Source: Chara braunii (lineage: Eukaryota > Streptophyta > Charophyceae > Charales > Characeae). Taken from it: DNA of 48,573 nt. The notes under the pieces are model-generated. The model did not search any database, was not told where the DNA came from, and was given only the letters and a program-made list of their open reading frames with translations. The position numbers and the translations under genes are program-made. Below are positions 1 to 9,800 of this stretch, one piece after another (position 1 is the stretch's first letter; each line of letters starts with the position of its first letter). The stretch lies in assembly GCA_003427395.1 (NCBI GenBank), contig BFEA01000020.1, positions 316,676 through 365,248 of the forward strand. Reading direction: 5' to 3'.

Positions 1-83
1 TTTGGAAAGTCGGGGCCGGGGGTGCCGACCCCCGACCCCCGGGACCCCCGTCGGGGCCCCGGGTCCGGGGGTTGACAACCCTG
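1..83. mobile_element. hAT-like transposon, right end only (E5)
   Basis: These bases are almost pure G and C, built from variants of CCCGACCCC and CCCGGGACC, and stop abruptly at ...GACAACCCTG. Read inward from that end the terminus is CAGGGTTGTCAACC, which fits the CAGRG start typical of hAT termini. Normal LTR sequence resumes at base 84: GGTGATAGATCCCG lines up with GGTGAAAGCTCCCG in the LTR copy at 31.0-31.1 kb. The target duplication would be GTGATAGA (84-91), but the left half lies outside the window, so this cannot be confirmed. Superfamily assignment is inference from the terminus alone. Confidence 0.55.
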
Positions 84-266
84 GTGATAGATCCCGTGTG
101 TGAAGGTAAGACGTACCTCGCGTGACCCTGTCTTGTCGTAGGGGCTCGCGAGAGGTACGACTGATGCACTCGGTCGGAGCAGCAACCCGCGCTCGACGAC
201 AAAGTCCTGCAAAATCCCTCGTGACGCGGCCGAGAGGGTTCCCCTGCGGGACCGATGCGCTCGACA
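84..266 (+). repeat. 3' tail of a giant-LTR family member (LTR-1)
   Basis: The segment ends in GATGCGCTCGACA, the same 3' end found at 8166 and 20043 and, reverse-complemented, at 30887, 41814 and 46293. It contains the shared block with GTCGTAGGGGCTCGCGAGAGGTA. A good 5' splice donor (AAGGTAAG, 103-110) is present; equivalents occur in the other copies (for example AGGTAAG near 19853). Two bases separate the LTR end from a primer-binding site, so this is a 5' LTR in plus orientation. Confidence 0.8.
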
Positions 267-268
267 GG

Positions 269-287
269 TGGCGTCGTTGTCGGGGAT
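269..287 (+). promoter_or_regulatory. Primer-binding site for tRNA-Asp
   Basis: TGGCGTCGTTGTCGGGGAT differs by two C-to-T changes from the complement of the 3' end of plant tRNA-Asp(GTC), the primer used by Athila/Calypso-type Ty3 elements (family knowledge from memory). It sits two bases after the LTR end, the correct place for minus-strand strong-stop priming. Reverse-strand counterparts lie at 41205-41223, 41793-41811 and 46272-46290. Confidence 0.8.
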
Positions 288-623
288 CTCGACTGCCTAC
301 CGAGGTCCTTAGAGAACGAACCCAGGTTAAGTGCAGGTTGATGGTCCAGGAGAAACGACAAACCTTATATTATATGAGGGGAGCGTATGTGGTATGTAAG
401 TCATAATACTGACGGTAATATCTGCAATAAGAGTATGTGATTATGATAATGATTGAGAATATATCTATGTCCCTAAGTAAGTAGTAATAAGTTGGTAGAA
501 GAGTATGTAATTGTAATTAGTAGGTCTGATTGGTTGTAACTTAGGTAAAGCGCATAGAGAGTTAATGAGGTGTTAATGGGTTATCTTTCTTATTCCTAAC
601 AGGTCTTAAAAAGAGATATAGAA
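288..623 (+). other. Retrotransposon leader with candidate 3' splice site
   Basis: This is noncoding leader between the PBS and the gag ATG. Its first 45 bases match, in reverse, 41161-41204 next to another PBS. It ends with a pyrimidine-rich stretch and CCTAACAG (594-601), a good 3' splice site 22 bases before the gag ATG. With the donor at 103-110 this would give a spliced leader lacking the PBS; that is inference. The rest is AT-rich with no other signal. Confidence 0.5.
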
Positions 624-1934
624 ATGGCGGACGTTGATGGTATTGAGCGAGACCCGGCCGCTATGTCAGAGGATATCGTCAAAGCAATAGAAAAGAGAGA
701 GTTGGCGAGACTGCAGGTCCCAAAAGTTGACATCTTTTTATTCAAAGGAGAGAAGGTGTCTGAGTGGCTGAAACTATTCGAGCAAGTCATCAGCGAGGCG
801 TCTGAGACAGATAAATTCAAATTGCTGCCCAGATATGTCTGTTGGGAGATCCAGCCAGAGATAATGAAGGTGGCTGCTGGAGCAACAGGGGTTTGGGCAA
901 GTTTTAAGGAAGAGATGCAAAGGTGTTTCAAGTTGGGAGATGGTCTGCTAAGGAAAGCAGACCTGGAAATGTTACATCGGAATGAGCTCACCACATTTGC
1001 GACAGCTTTCGAGAAGATGGCGAAGAAGGTCCCTGGCATGGCCGAAGAGGAGCAGTCCGCGACTTTCCTGAGGCACTTCACAAATTTTGAGGCCTCTGCG
1101 TTAACCAAAAAAGGAGCCCAAGGAAAGAAACTCACTTGGGCCACAATAAAATAAAGTGTAATAGACGGGAAATTGGACCAAGTGGACCTCTTCCAGATGC
1201 GGCAGGCAAGAAAGAAAAGAAAGGCCATGGACGCCACGACAAGTAGCGGCCAGGACCTTAAGAAAGTCGTAGAGGAGGTAGTGGCCCAACTTGAAGCCAC
1301 GAAAGAGGCGAATTCTGCCAAAACGGTAATGACAGTAACGCAGGTCCAGGGAAGAGCGAAGAAGGCAGTGGTACAAGAAGAAGAAGAAGACGAGGAAGAA
1401 CATGAACCTCGGAAGTTAACAAAGACACAAAGGAAGGACATAAATCTGGCCCAAGGAGGATAAGGCTCAGGAAGAGGTCAAGGTTCGAAAGTAACAGCAA
1501 TGCCACCGCCTGAGTCACATGGCCAGGTAGGGCTATCACCCTATGGGCCATGGTCGGGCTATGGACCTCCAAGCCCCTGGCACGAGTATAATCCATACGC
1601 GCCATGGCCGGTAAGTGGACAACATGGACCCTGTACAGGGGCTCCATTAAGTATGGCTTCTTGTGGGTGTCTGGGACCCCAATCCCAACAAATGAGTCAA
1701 CCAAACCTGCAACCGAGTCATCCACAACAGTCGACGCCGCAAGGATCACAAGGAAATCAACGTGGCGGATGCGGACAAGGTCAAGGATGTGGTCGAGGAC
1801 GAGGAAATGAGGACCGCGGATGCGGCGGCAGAGGAAATGGAAATGGTAACTCCAACGGAGAAGGAAACGTGGATTGGAACGCGTCAGGAAGTCAAGGTGG
1901 TCAAGAAGGTGGGCGAGGTTTTGGTAGAGGATGA
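624..1934 (+). pseudogene. gag: Ty3/gypsy gag, N-terminal and middle part, broken
   Basis: Gag forms the virus-like particle of an LTR retrotransposon. One reading frame runs from the ATG at 624 across stops at 1152-1154 and 1461-1463 to the TGA at 1932-1934. The N-terminal part has the capsid-like pattern VPKVDIFLFKGEKVSEWLKL followed by a helical, acidic segment (about residues 35-175). A Lys/Glu-rich stretch (1170-1460) comes next, then a Pro/Gly/Gln/Asn-rich tail with repeated GRG and GNGN words (1500-1934). The stop at 1461 reads as CAA to TAA and the one at 1932 as CGA to TGA; the TAA at 1152 has no clear source codon. Assignment to retrotransposon gag rests on position before the CCHC knuckle, protease and RT in the same path. 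The protein cannot be made full length. Confidence 0.8.
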
Positions 1935-2798
1935 ATAGATTGACGAAATGCGATTTGCTGGCACTGTGGGCAGAAAGGCCATACGATTAAGTTCTACCGT
2001 GTTCGCAGAAATGACGAGGATGAAGGGTTGATTAGTACGAATTATGATGGCGATATGTACGATAAGTTTGGATACTACATTGACCCTAAGACTCCGGAAG
2101 GGATAAGAAAGGAGGCCTTGCGACGAACCGAGACCGGCATGTCACCCGCTCCTCCAGCTATGTTCCGGATTTGGCAAGAAGAGTAGGCCCGCCCTGATGT
2201 GAGGGTGGAAGAAATAGGAGAGAATGAGAAGGTGGAGCAAGAGAGAAAAGTTGACACTATGAAGGAAAAAACTATTGTGGTATAGTCGGGCGATGAGGAG
2301 GAAAGAGGCAGTTGGATTGAGGCAAGAAGGACGATGGAAAAAGTGGAGGATCTGGTGGCAAGAATAGGAAGATATTAAGATAAATTGACCAGTATGTATG
2401 AGGAGGTCAAGGAATGGAAAGGTAAAAGGCCGCTGGTATATCTCTACAATATGGGTCCAGCGGCGCAAGGAGGGCTTGAGAACTTACCAAGCGTAACGAT
2501 TTCAGGACTGACGTCTCGATCCCGGATGGCCTTTAGGCCACCGTCAAGGTTGGGAAGGGCGCCACAGGCAGTCAGGACAAGGGCTAAGGGGCCGGTGAGC
2601 TCCAATCAGCTATCTAAAGATGTTCATGAGCCTAGTGGGGAGAAAGGGACTGTGGACATCCCGGAGGATGAGGATGAGGAGGATGAGAGGTTGAGAAGAG
2701 AAGAGGATAAGAGAGTCGAGCAGAGGGCCAAAAAGAGGGGTGTTAAGGCTGACATGGACAGAGTTCCAGAAGGGAAGAAGAAAAAGTACACTGTCTGA
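1935..2798 (+). pseudogene. gag: gag C-terminus: mutated CCHC zinc knuckle and charged linker
   Basis: The same frame as the upstream gag continues. At about 1956-1997 it reads CWHCGQKGHTIKFY, a CX2CX4HX4C nucleocapsid knuckle whose last Cys is now Tyr (TAC), so zinc binding should be lost. The following region is strongly charged (Glu/Lys/Arg) with coiled-coil-like stretches to 2798. In-frame stops lie at 1941 (TGA), 2184 (TAG), 2283 (TAG), 2376 (TAA) and 2796 (TGA). All can be explained by one C-to-T or G-to-A change in CGA, CAG, CAA or TGG. The linker between nucleocapsid and protease is long, which I have not matched to a named lineage. Confidence 0.75.
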
Positions 2799-3302
2799 GT
2801 GGAAGAAGGATATGATGTGGAGGAAATGATTGACAGGATCCTTGAGGGCCATAATTACCTTATGAACCTGAAGGATGTCCTGGCTTCAGCCCCAAGGCTT
2901 CGAGACGAGCTCAAAGCACGACTGTCCAGAAAGATGGTGGCTAGCGTGCGTCTGGGGGCCATAATCCCCAAGGAAGCAGAATGGGCGGAGACAGGCATGA
3001 AGATGGATTAAAAATTCGTCGCATGTGGGTGTTTGGATGTGATAGTGAAAGGAAAGACATGCACGACGATGGTGGATACTTGCGCAGAAATGAACCTCAT
3101 AAAGGAGGAGCATGCTTTGCGTCTGGGAATGAAAATTGATCGCTCCGATAGTGAAGTACTGATGAGAGCGAATAGTCGTTCAATGTTTGTGGGGACCGCA
3201 TCGGGAGTAATTTTGAAAATTGGCAAGGTCAAAGTGAGAAACTATTTTTTTATAATGCCTGATCTCGATCATCCCATGCTATTGGGCCGATCCTTTTTTT
3301 AG
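2799..3302 (+). pseudogene. pro: Retropepsin-like aspartic protease, broken
   Basis: The protease cuts Gag and Pol proteins from the precursor. The frame runs on from 2799, crosses a TAA at 3009-3011, then shows the protease core: VKGKTCTTMVDTCAEMNLI, with the catalytic Asp of the D-T/S-G-A motif at residue 17 of the segment from 3033 but Gly replaced by Cys (DTCA). The second conserved element, hydrophobic then LLGRSF (LGR near 3280), is present. At about 3301 an extra base shifts the frame, so 3302 is a false end. Both the Gly loss and the stop would inactivate the enzyme. Confidence 0.75.
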
Positions 3303-3768
3303 CAGAACAGAGATCCTCATACTTAACAAGCATGATGGGACAATGTTCCTCGTCCTATGCGACCCAGTGTGTGACAATTATGAGGTTATCACATGCAGGA
3401 ATACGGGGCCGCGAAGTATAAGGAACCGGCCCAATCCTGACTCTTTCACGATTGAAGAGTCGGAAGAGGAGAGAAGGAGGTTAAGAAGGGATGAGTTTGA
3501 AGGAGAGAGACAACCGAAAGCGCTGACCCTTAGCTTAGCAAGTATACAAGATGCAATGGACATAGTGTCGACCTACGGGATGGCGGACCCAGAGGTTGTA
3601 GAGGCCCTGAAAGAAAAGGTAATAGAACAAATGGGTGAAGGAGAAACGGAATTGGTATATCGAGTGCCTGGAAGGGTAGGAGGACCGGTAGGAGCCTATC
3701 CCCAAGGTGCAGCTCGAACTTTTTTAGGGGTAGGCTCAAGCAAGGGTCACAAAGGTGGTACAAAATGA
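3303..3768 (+). pseudogene. Linker between protease and reverse transcriptase
   Basis: After the frameshift at about 3301 the path continues in frame 1, from SRTEILILNKHDGTMFLVL and the ORF at 3343, as a charged segment (SEEERRRLRRDEFEGERQ) and a region with predicted helices. It closes at TGA 3766-3768. That stop overlaps the ATG of the next segment as ATGA (3765-3768), a one-base step back in frame. Whether the overlap is an ancestral gag-pro/pol junction or a random frameshift cannot be decided from one copy. No known domain was recognised. Confidence 0.6.
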
Positions 3769-4784
3769 AAGATAAAAAATGTCGCCCTGTTTCTGTGCTC
3801 GTGACTGAGGAACAAGAGGTTTATTACGAGCGGAAACGAGAGTTGATACGACAAATGCAAAAAAGTGCAGAGAATAGACTATGCCGTATCAATCAGGAAA
3901 CAGAGGAAGCGTTAATAATAGGAGAGTCTGGTTTTCTTACAGCGCAAGAAAGGCAGTTGATGGTGGAGACCATAAGAGGAAGACATACTGCATATGTCGT
4001 CAATGATGACGAACGTGGCCGTCTTGATGTTCACAAGATTCCGATGATTCGGATACATACCGTGTCACATGAACCTTGGAATCTGTGAGGTGCACGATAT
4101 CCTAATCCGGCTGATGAGGAAAAAATGGTAAAATACCTTGATGGGAAGATCCGCACGCATTTGTTAGACTACTCGAGTGGACCATATGCATCCCCTTGGT
4201 TTTACTTCCTCAGACCAAATGGAATTTTGCGATGGGTACAGGACCTGCAACGACTAAATGTTCTGATTGTAAGAGATGCAGGTGGTCTGCCGAATGCTGA
4301 TGCACTTTCGGAAGTCTGTGCAGGACAATCTATAATTTCACTCATAGATCTATATTATGTTTACGACCAGTTTCTTGTTTACCTGTCGGACAGACCTATG
4401 ACGATGATGCATACTCCTCGGGGTCTGATCCATATGAATGTCGCATCACAAGGGTGGACGAATGCGGTCGCAATAGTTTAGAGGTATATGGTAAGGGCAA
4501 TGCAGTCAGTAAGTCCTCATATTACACAGCCGTACATTGATGATCTGACTGTGAAAAGCTCAAAGGAGAAGAATGAGCAAGAGGTGATGTCAGGGATTAG
4601 ACGATTTGTCTGGGATCATGTGCAGGATCTATGCAAGGTCATAGACTTACTAAAAGAGCATAACCTCACTGCGAGTGGATCGAAATCTGAACATTATATG
4701 CACGGAGTGACAATCTTAGGGTTTGTGTACGACGAGAGGGGTCGTCGTCCAGAGACTAGGAAGACCAACAAGACTCTCGAGTGA
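3765..4784 (+). pseudogene. pol: Ty3/gypsy reverse transcriptase, broken
   Basis: This copies element RNA into DNA. In frame 3 the order is an N-terminal extension, the finger region with SSGPYASPWFYF and LRWVQDLQRLN (about 4170-4260), then SLIDLYYVYDQF carrying the first catalytic Asp (about 4345). MTMMHTPRGLIHMN and WTNAVAIV follow, then QPYIDDL with the YxDD catalytic pair (about 4530-4550). After that come thumb and connection residues including LGFVYDERGRRP. Catalytic Asp residues survive, but in-frame stops at 4086 (TGA), 4479 (TAG) and 4782 (TGA) interrupt it. They read as former CGA, CAG and TGG. The domain order protease-RT-RNase H-integrase defines Ty3/gypsy rather than Ty1/copia. 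Confidence 0.9.
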
Positions 4785-5370
4785 CCAACACCATTTGAGA
4801 CTATCACGGAAGTAAGGAGCTTCCTAAGAACATGTGGTTTTTTAAGGGTGTTTATTAAGGGGTTTGCGGCTAAGACCGAGCAATTGCGAAAACTTATACG
4901 CCAAGGTCAAGATTAAGAATGGGGAGATAAGCAGGAGTTGGTAATTAAAAGCCTGAAGAAAGAGTTAAAGGAAGGAGGGTTAGTGTTGGGGGTGCCAGAT
5001 CATGTTCCCTCCCTAATAAGGCCTTTTATTGTAGAAACTGATGCTGGACCAACTGCCTTGGGGTGTGTATTGATTCAAAAAGATTTTAAGGGAGAAGAGC
5101 GACCTTTGAGATTTGAAAGTGAACGCTTAACACAACTGAGAGAAATTACTCCCAAACTTTGACAATTCTTCATTGCTTACGAATTTTCAGAAATTACCTC
5201 TTTGGCGGAAGGTTCGTGCTAAGAGTTGACCCAACTGCTCTGGCAGGTTCACTTAAGAATTTCGCTCCTTCGGATCCAATTATTGTCATATGGCTAACAT
5301 ACATCTGGATGTCTGATTTCCAGTTTGAGCGTATTCCAAGGGAAAAAAATAGGGCAGATGGGTTAAGTCG
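4785..5370 (+). pseudogene. pol: RNase H domain, broken
   Basis: RNase H removes the RNA template. After the stop at 4782 the frame carries the connection segment (TEVRSFLRTCGFL), a TAA at 4914-4916 where Trp is expected, then PFIVETDAGPTALGCVLIQ with the first catalytic Asp. Near 5119 one base appears missing, moving the path to frame 2. There, ERNYSQ is followed directly by TLTILHCLRIF: four residues that normally carry the catalytic Glu (pattern E-x-LAV in Ty3 RNase H) are absent. The domain ends with IPREKNRADGLSRVDW, the usual ADxLSR signature. The missing Glu would inactivate it even if stops were bypassed. Confidence 0.8.
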
Positions 5371-5962
5371 TGTCGACTGGAACAAGAGCAATAAAGGGGT
5401 AGTCGAAAATACTCCGCCAGTCGATGAATTTCTGAACAAGGAAGAGGATGTGAGACTCCACATTAACTCCTGGTCGCTGGTCGTGGGTGAACATATTACT
5501 TTTGGACGACCTATATGGCTTGCACATCCAGGTCATGTACAACGGTCAGGCATAGTCCTCAAACCGTATATTGAGGAAGATTCATGTGGGATTCCTGGAG
5601 TAGAATGGATGATGAATTTGACCCTAGCAGACAAGTACCAGTTGCATGAGGACTTGGTTACAATGGAGAATGGGGCCCGACAAGTGGAAATGCATGAGCG
5701 ATTAGTAGGTGGAATATACCTTCTGGCAAACTCGCTGCTTCAGGATGAAGTTGCTAGGATTAAGGAGGAAAGACAAAATAGAGAAGAGAATGTGGTCCAC
5801 GAAGAAAAGGATGACGACATTGAAGAAGGAGAGATAAAAGAGGCATTTCGCGCAGAAGAGTATGATGGAGTATACCTGGAACTAGGGATGCTCCTTTCAT
5901 GTGAAATGAGAGAAAGAAATGCTAGCAAAAAGTCTTTAAGATGCGGCCAAATTTCCTGGTGA
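5371..5962 (+). pseudogene. pol: Pol linker between RNase H and integrase
   Basis: Frame 2 stays open from 5159 to 5962. Past the ADGLSR motif it encodes about 190 residues of acidic, Glu/Asp/Arg-rich sequence (for example EEKDDDIEEGEIKEAFRAEE) with no motif I recognise. The last residues overlap the start of the integrase frame (MRPNFLVRD at 5941), so another one-base shift lies near 5930-5945. A long acidic spacer here is larger than in typical Ty3 elements; no function is assigned. Confidence 0.6.
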
Positions 5963-6603
5963 GAGACGATCATCTGTTCATGAGAAATAAAGGAAGGAAT
6001 CTCATAAGTGTAGTCTGCAGCGTAAATCGACCAACTGACGTTATGGCCGCCCTTCATGATGGAACGACATGTGGTCATAGGAGCGCAGATGCGTTGTACT
6101 TAAAGATTTATGATTTATATTATTGGGATGACATGAAACACGTGATTGATAATTATTGTAAGTCTTGTGTACCATGTCAGAAGTGGTCTTCCCTTAGACC
6201 TAGGGAACCACTTCACCCTAGATATATGCCTGAGGTTGGAGCGGTCGTCCATCTGGATCTATTGGCAATGTCGTTAGGCATAAGAGGGTTTAATTATATC
6301 TTTGATGCACGAGACAATCTCTCAGGATTTGTGGATGGCAAGGTTATTCGCACGAGGACAGGGGTGGTATTGGCTCGGTGCATTGAAGAATACTACCTTC
6401 GCTATCCTTTCGTATCAAAAATCGTAATGGACAGAGGGTCCGAATTCACTTGTGCGGAAGTGAAGACGCTGCTGAGGGGATATGGTGTGATTGCCGAGTA
6501 TACGACTGCGACACACCCTCAAGCTAACGCACAAGTGAAAAGGGGACACAGTACAATTACAAATCTCCTCTCGAAATGGACAGATGACAGACCTAATCAG
6601 TGA
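5941..6603 (+). pseudogene. pol: Integrase: zinc-binding and catalytic core, dead DDE
   Basis: Integrase inserts the element DNA. In frame 1 the HHCC zinc domain is intact: LHDGTTCGH supplies the His pair and CKSCVPCQ the Cys pair. The core shows HLDLLAM (first Asp), then VMDRGSEF (second Asp). The third acidic residue, expected in the segment QANAQVKRGHST, is Lys (AAA, 6538-6540) instead of Glu, a single G-to-A change. The frame then stops at TGA 6601-6603 where Trp would be expected. The DDE triad is therefore DDK and the enzyme should be inactive. Confidence 0.88.
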
Positions 6604-7166
6604 CCAACTTTTCTGAGAGTTGGCTTCTTCGTGGAGAATATCACTGTCAGAAGGACTATCAACTATACGTCGGCTACACTGTGGTATGGCAGACATGCGA
6701 CGTTCCCTATAGAAAGTTTCCTAAAGACTTTGAGACGACAAAACCTCAAAACGACCTTGTCTTTGAGGAGTTGCTTGATTTAAGGGCACGTCAGATTAGA
6801 GTCATAGATGATAGAGTTCAAGAGGCGGCGAGTAGAGTGGCTGATAGTCGAACCAAGGATAAGTTCAGGTGGGACCAGTTGGCACGAGTAAGAAAGAAAC
6901 CTATAAAGGTGGGGGATACAGCGTTGCTGTACGACTCACCCCTAGAGAAGCAGTGGTCAAGGAAGTTGGACAAGCGGTGGTTAGGGCCGTACAGAATCGC
7001 AAGATGTGGCGAGCATGGGGCATACCAGATCGAGGAGATGAATGAAACGACATGGAAGGATTGGGTATCTGGCTCGAGATTGAAGAAGTTTGTGGCACGA
7101 GATGAGGTGAGCATGGAAATGACAAGCCATGTGGTTTCTAGCAGTAAAGGGAAAACCTTAGTATAG
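6604..7166 (+). pseudogene. pol: Integrase C-terminal part with GPY/F domain
   Basis: After the TGA at 6601 the homologous frame continues briefly in frame 1 (FFVENITV... LWYGRHATFPIESFL). Between about 6745 and 6760 it shifts to frame 3, which is open to TAG at 7164-7166. That part includes WDQLARVRKKPIKVGDTALL and RKLDKRWLGPYRIARCGEHG, the GPY/F module of Ty3 integrases, then a basic tail. No chromodomain is visible after GPY/F. This is the 3' end of the polyprotein; no polypurine tract or 3' LTR of this family follows it. Confidence 0.8.
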
Positions 7167-7227
7167 CAGAGAAAAGAAACGTAAATTGTCAGGTTAGAAT
7201 GGTATGATAGAATAAGGATAGGGTTAA

Positions 7228-7287
<60 letters not shown>

Positions 7288-7343
7288 AAGTATTTAGGTA
7301 GCTATGGGAGGACTATATATGTTTCTTACTATGGTTTCCTGAT
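7167..7343. repeat. (TA)n microsatellite and spacer
   Basis: A pure TA run occupies about 7229-7283, flanked by AT-rich spacer. The expected 3' LTR of the upstream element (start TGTCG plus palindrome) is absent, so the element is cut here. No gene is seen. Confidence 0.85.
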
Positions 7344-8026
7344 ATGCTTACCCCCTGTGCTCCTGCTGTCTCTTCCTTGTTGTGCAGCTTGATACCTTTG
7401 ACAGCCATGCCAAGAGGGAGAGGCGGGGCAGGACCGATGGAAGTTCTTATGGGGACTACCAGTAAGAGGGGGCAGCAGAGGACCACTAGAGAGAACAGGC
7501 CTCCTATTTTCGATGGAGGGAGTGTGGAAATGTTTTTGGTCAGGTTCGAGGCCCATGCATATTAGTATGGTTGGGGTATGACCAGGATGTTGGTTGAGGT
7601 GTGAGGCAGTGGTGAGTGGGCCGAGCCCATCGCGAGATTTGTCAAGGAGTCACTTACTTGGCAGAAGTTTGAGAGGAAGATGGAGGGGTTGCATCCATCG
7701 CCTACAAGGAGAGACGGATTGCCTATTCGCTTTGACTTCTCCAACTTGGAAGAGTTTCTCGGGGCCTAGGATCTGTTCACAGACGAATAAAACATTCTGC
7801 CCAACTCCAGAGTTGGAGGTTTCATTCAGTTTGTAAGAAAGACCATCAGGTCTTTTGTCAGGACTATTGTGGAAAGAGCCACAAATTGGGGTGATTGCAA
7901 ACGCCTATTAAGGAACTACTATACTCCTGAGCGCCAAGAAGAGAACAAGAAAGGGATGGAAAGGAAAACGAGAGAGCCAAAAGGAGCAGAGGGGCGAGCA
8001 ATTGCACATGATGCACTCCATGGAGA
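7344..8026 (+). pseudogene. Fragment of a second, different Ty3-type gag
   Basis: A single frame from the ATG at 7407 (MPRGRGGAGPMEVLMG) reads through four stops to about 8026. Gag-like features are RPPIFDGGSVEMFLVRFEAH, then GSGEWAEPIARFVKESLTWQ, RFDFSNLEEFLG and RNYYTPERQEENKKGME. Stops are TAG 7563, TGA about 7605, TAG about 7770 and TAA about 7788. Contexts suggest CAG, CGA, CAG and CAA before C-to-T change. A pyrimidine-rich tract ending TGTGCAG (to 7387) precedes the ATG like a 3' splice site. The sequence differs from the gag at 624. It is cut by the LTR tail at about 8027; no knuckle or pol follows. Confidence 0.6.
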
Positions 8027-8166
8027 TACTGTCATGTCGTAGGGCCTCGCGAGAGGTACGGTTAGCGCACTCGGCCGGAGCGGCAAACGCTCTCCGCGAC
8101 AAGTTCTGCAAAATCATGCGTGACGCGGCCAGGAGGGTTCCCGTGCGGGACCGATGCGCTCGACAG
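8027..8166 (+). repeat. LTR 3' tail, plus orientation (LTR-2)
   Basis: From ACTGTCATGTCGTAGGG to GATGCGCTCGACA this matches bases 131-266 closely, including CTCGCGAGAGGTACG and TGACGCGGCC. It is only the last 140 bases of the LTR. At 8166/8167 it joins head-on to an LTR copy in the other orientation (GACACGCGCC...), with GACA shared at the seam. No PBS follows. Confidence 0.8.
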
Positions 8167-9109
8167 ACACGCGCCTTGAAGGGTTAATCGCTCGACGCTA
8201 GACAACCGCCAAGGCGGTTGATCACCACACAGGTTCATACCTGTGGTGGTAGTTGTCTCTCGAGGCCTTGGAGGCAGACTCCATCATTCAGGGCCTGGAG
8301 AGAAATCAAGGGGTTTGATTTTTACGGCTGCCACATACGACAACGTCAAACCATTATAATTCTAAAAAGTAGAAGGGTAAAAGGGGATCTCTCTTTTCTC
8401 TCAAAGCATAATCTGTTTAACCCTTACACACGGTCACAGTAGACAGCACAAACACCCAAGACATATGTATGCACACATATAAAAGGGGTATATAATATGG
8501 GACGATCACTTCTCACAATCACAGTGACACTCCTCCCAGCCATATATATGTGTGTGACCGCAATCAGTTTCATCCAAAGTCCGAATCACAGAGCATATAA
8601 GTAATCACATCAAAGATTCGCCAAAAAGTCCATGCACTACACAGGGTCAACTTCAACCATTCTTTGCACTCACATCCCTCGCTTTAGTCATACAAGCAAT
8701 CACTCTTTGTGCAACTCCTCAAAATAAAATACTCACTATCTTTGTTAAATGGTCATTCAATAAAGTTTGGCTGAAAACTCAACGAAACAATTCAAACCAC
8801 AGGAACTAACCTTTAGGTTGAGTTAGCGAGAGTGAATTGGAGTTGAATCGTAAACTAACGAATTGACAACTGACTTGTTATCAGTGATAACAAAAGAAGA
8901 TCCTCGTGGGATCAAGCTGAATCTGGTCCAAGTCCTGAATCGAAATGATCAAGGGGACCTGTAACACATGACAGGTTAATGTCAAAGACTAACTATTAGT
9001 GTATGGGTAATAAATCTTCAGAACACATTCTCGCTCAAGATTCTCCTGCTAACTAAATCTAAGTCTACCTCTAAGCCATTGCCCAAAGAAAGGTAAATCT
9101 TTGGCAGAA

Positions 9110-9800
9110 TCTCTCTTATTCAAGATCGCCAGAATTGTCACCTGTCAAAATATAATCTAACTCTTTTAAACTAAGAAAATTCTGACAGCTCTTCCCGTAG
9201 GAAAAATGTCTTTTTATAATTTGTACTAGCTCCAATATGAAAAGATGAAATAATCTATAACTCTGGAAATCCAATTTTTGTCTAACTCCCTGAAGTAGTA
9301 AAAATTTTGGCAACATATCTTTTAAAAAAAGTAGACTTCTCATATTTGTACTAAGTCAAATAAAAACTCGAACATAAAACTTGAGTTTTATCAAGATAAA
9401 ACTTAACTAATCCCTTAGATTTGTAAAAATTTCGACAACGCTTCCCGTAAAGAAAGTAGTTTTCCAAACTTTATACAAAGCTACGTTAAGAACCTGAAAT
9501 AATCTTGATTTCTCAAACTCAAATTTTGTCTAACTCCCTGAATTAGTAAAAATTTGGGTGACACTTCCCATAGAAAATAAGGTTTTTCGGATCTTTACTA
9601 AGCCAGATATAAAACTTAGACAAAAATTTAAATCTTTGAAAGTCGGATTTGACTAACTCTTTGGTTCTGTAGAAATTTCGGTAGCACTTCCCGTAGGAGA
9701 AGTACCTTTCCAAGATTTATACAAAGCTAAGTATAACAAATGATCCCAGAAAATGCGGGAATTGACCTAAGTAAAAAAACATTAGCTCAGAAAATGCAGA
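9110..9800. repeat. Degenerate ~120-bp tandem array (CTTCCCGTAG units)
   Basis: About five or six imperfect units each carry GTAAAAATTT(C/G)GG, an AC(A)-CTTCCCGTAGAAA block and TTTATACAAAGCTA. Blocks are seen at 9170-9205, 9295-9335, 9425-9470, 9545-9580 and 9670-9720. The same array occurs reversed at 16880-17720, and in shorter form at 32340-32700. It is a fixed component of the LTR. Confidence 0.8.

Noticed and set aside
596-1441. 281-codon minus-strand open frame
   Set aside because: Shadow of the purine-rich gag strand; Ser/Phe-rich low-complexity product, while the plus strand has the knuckle-protease-RT continuity.
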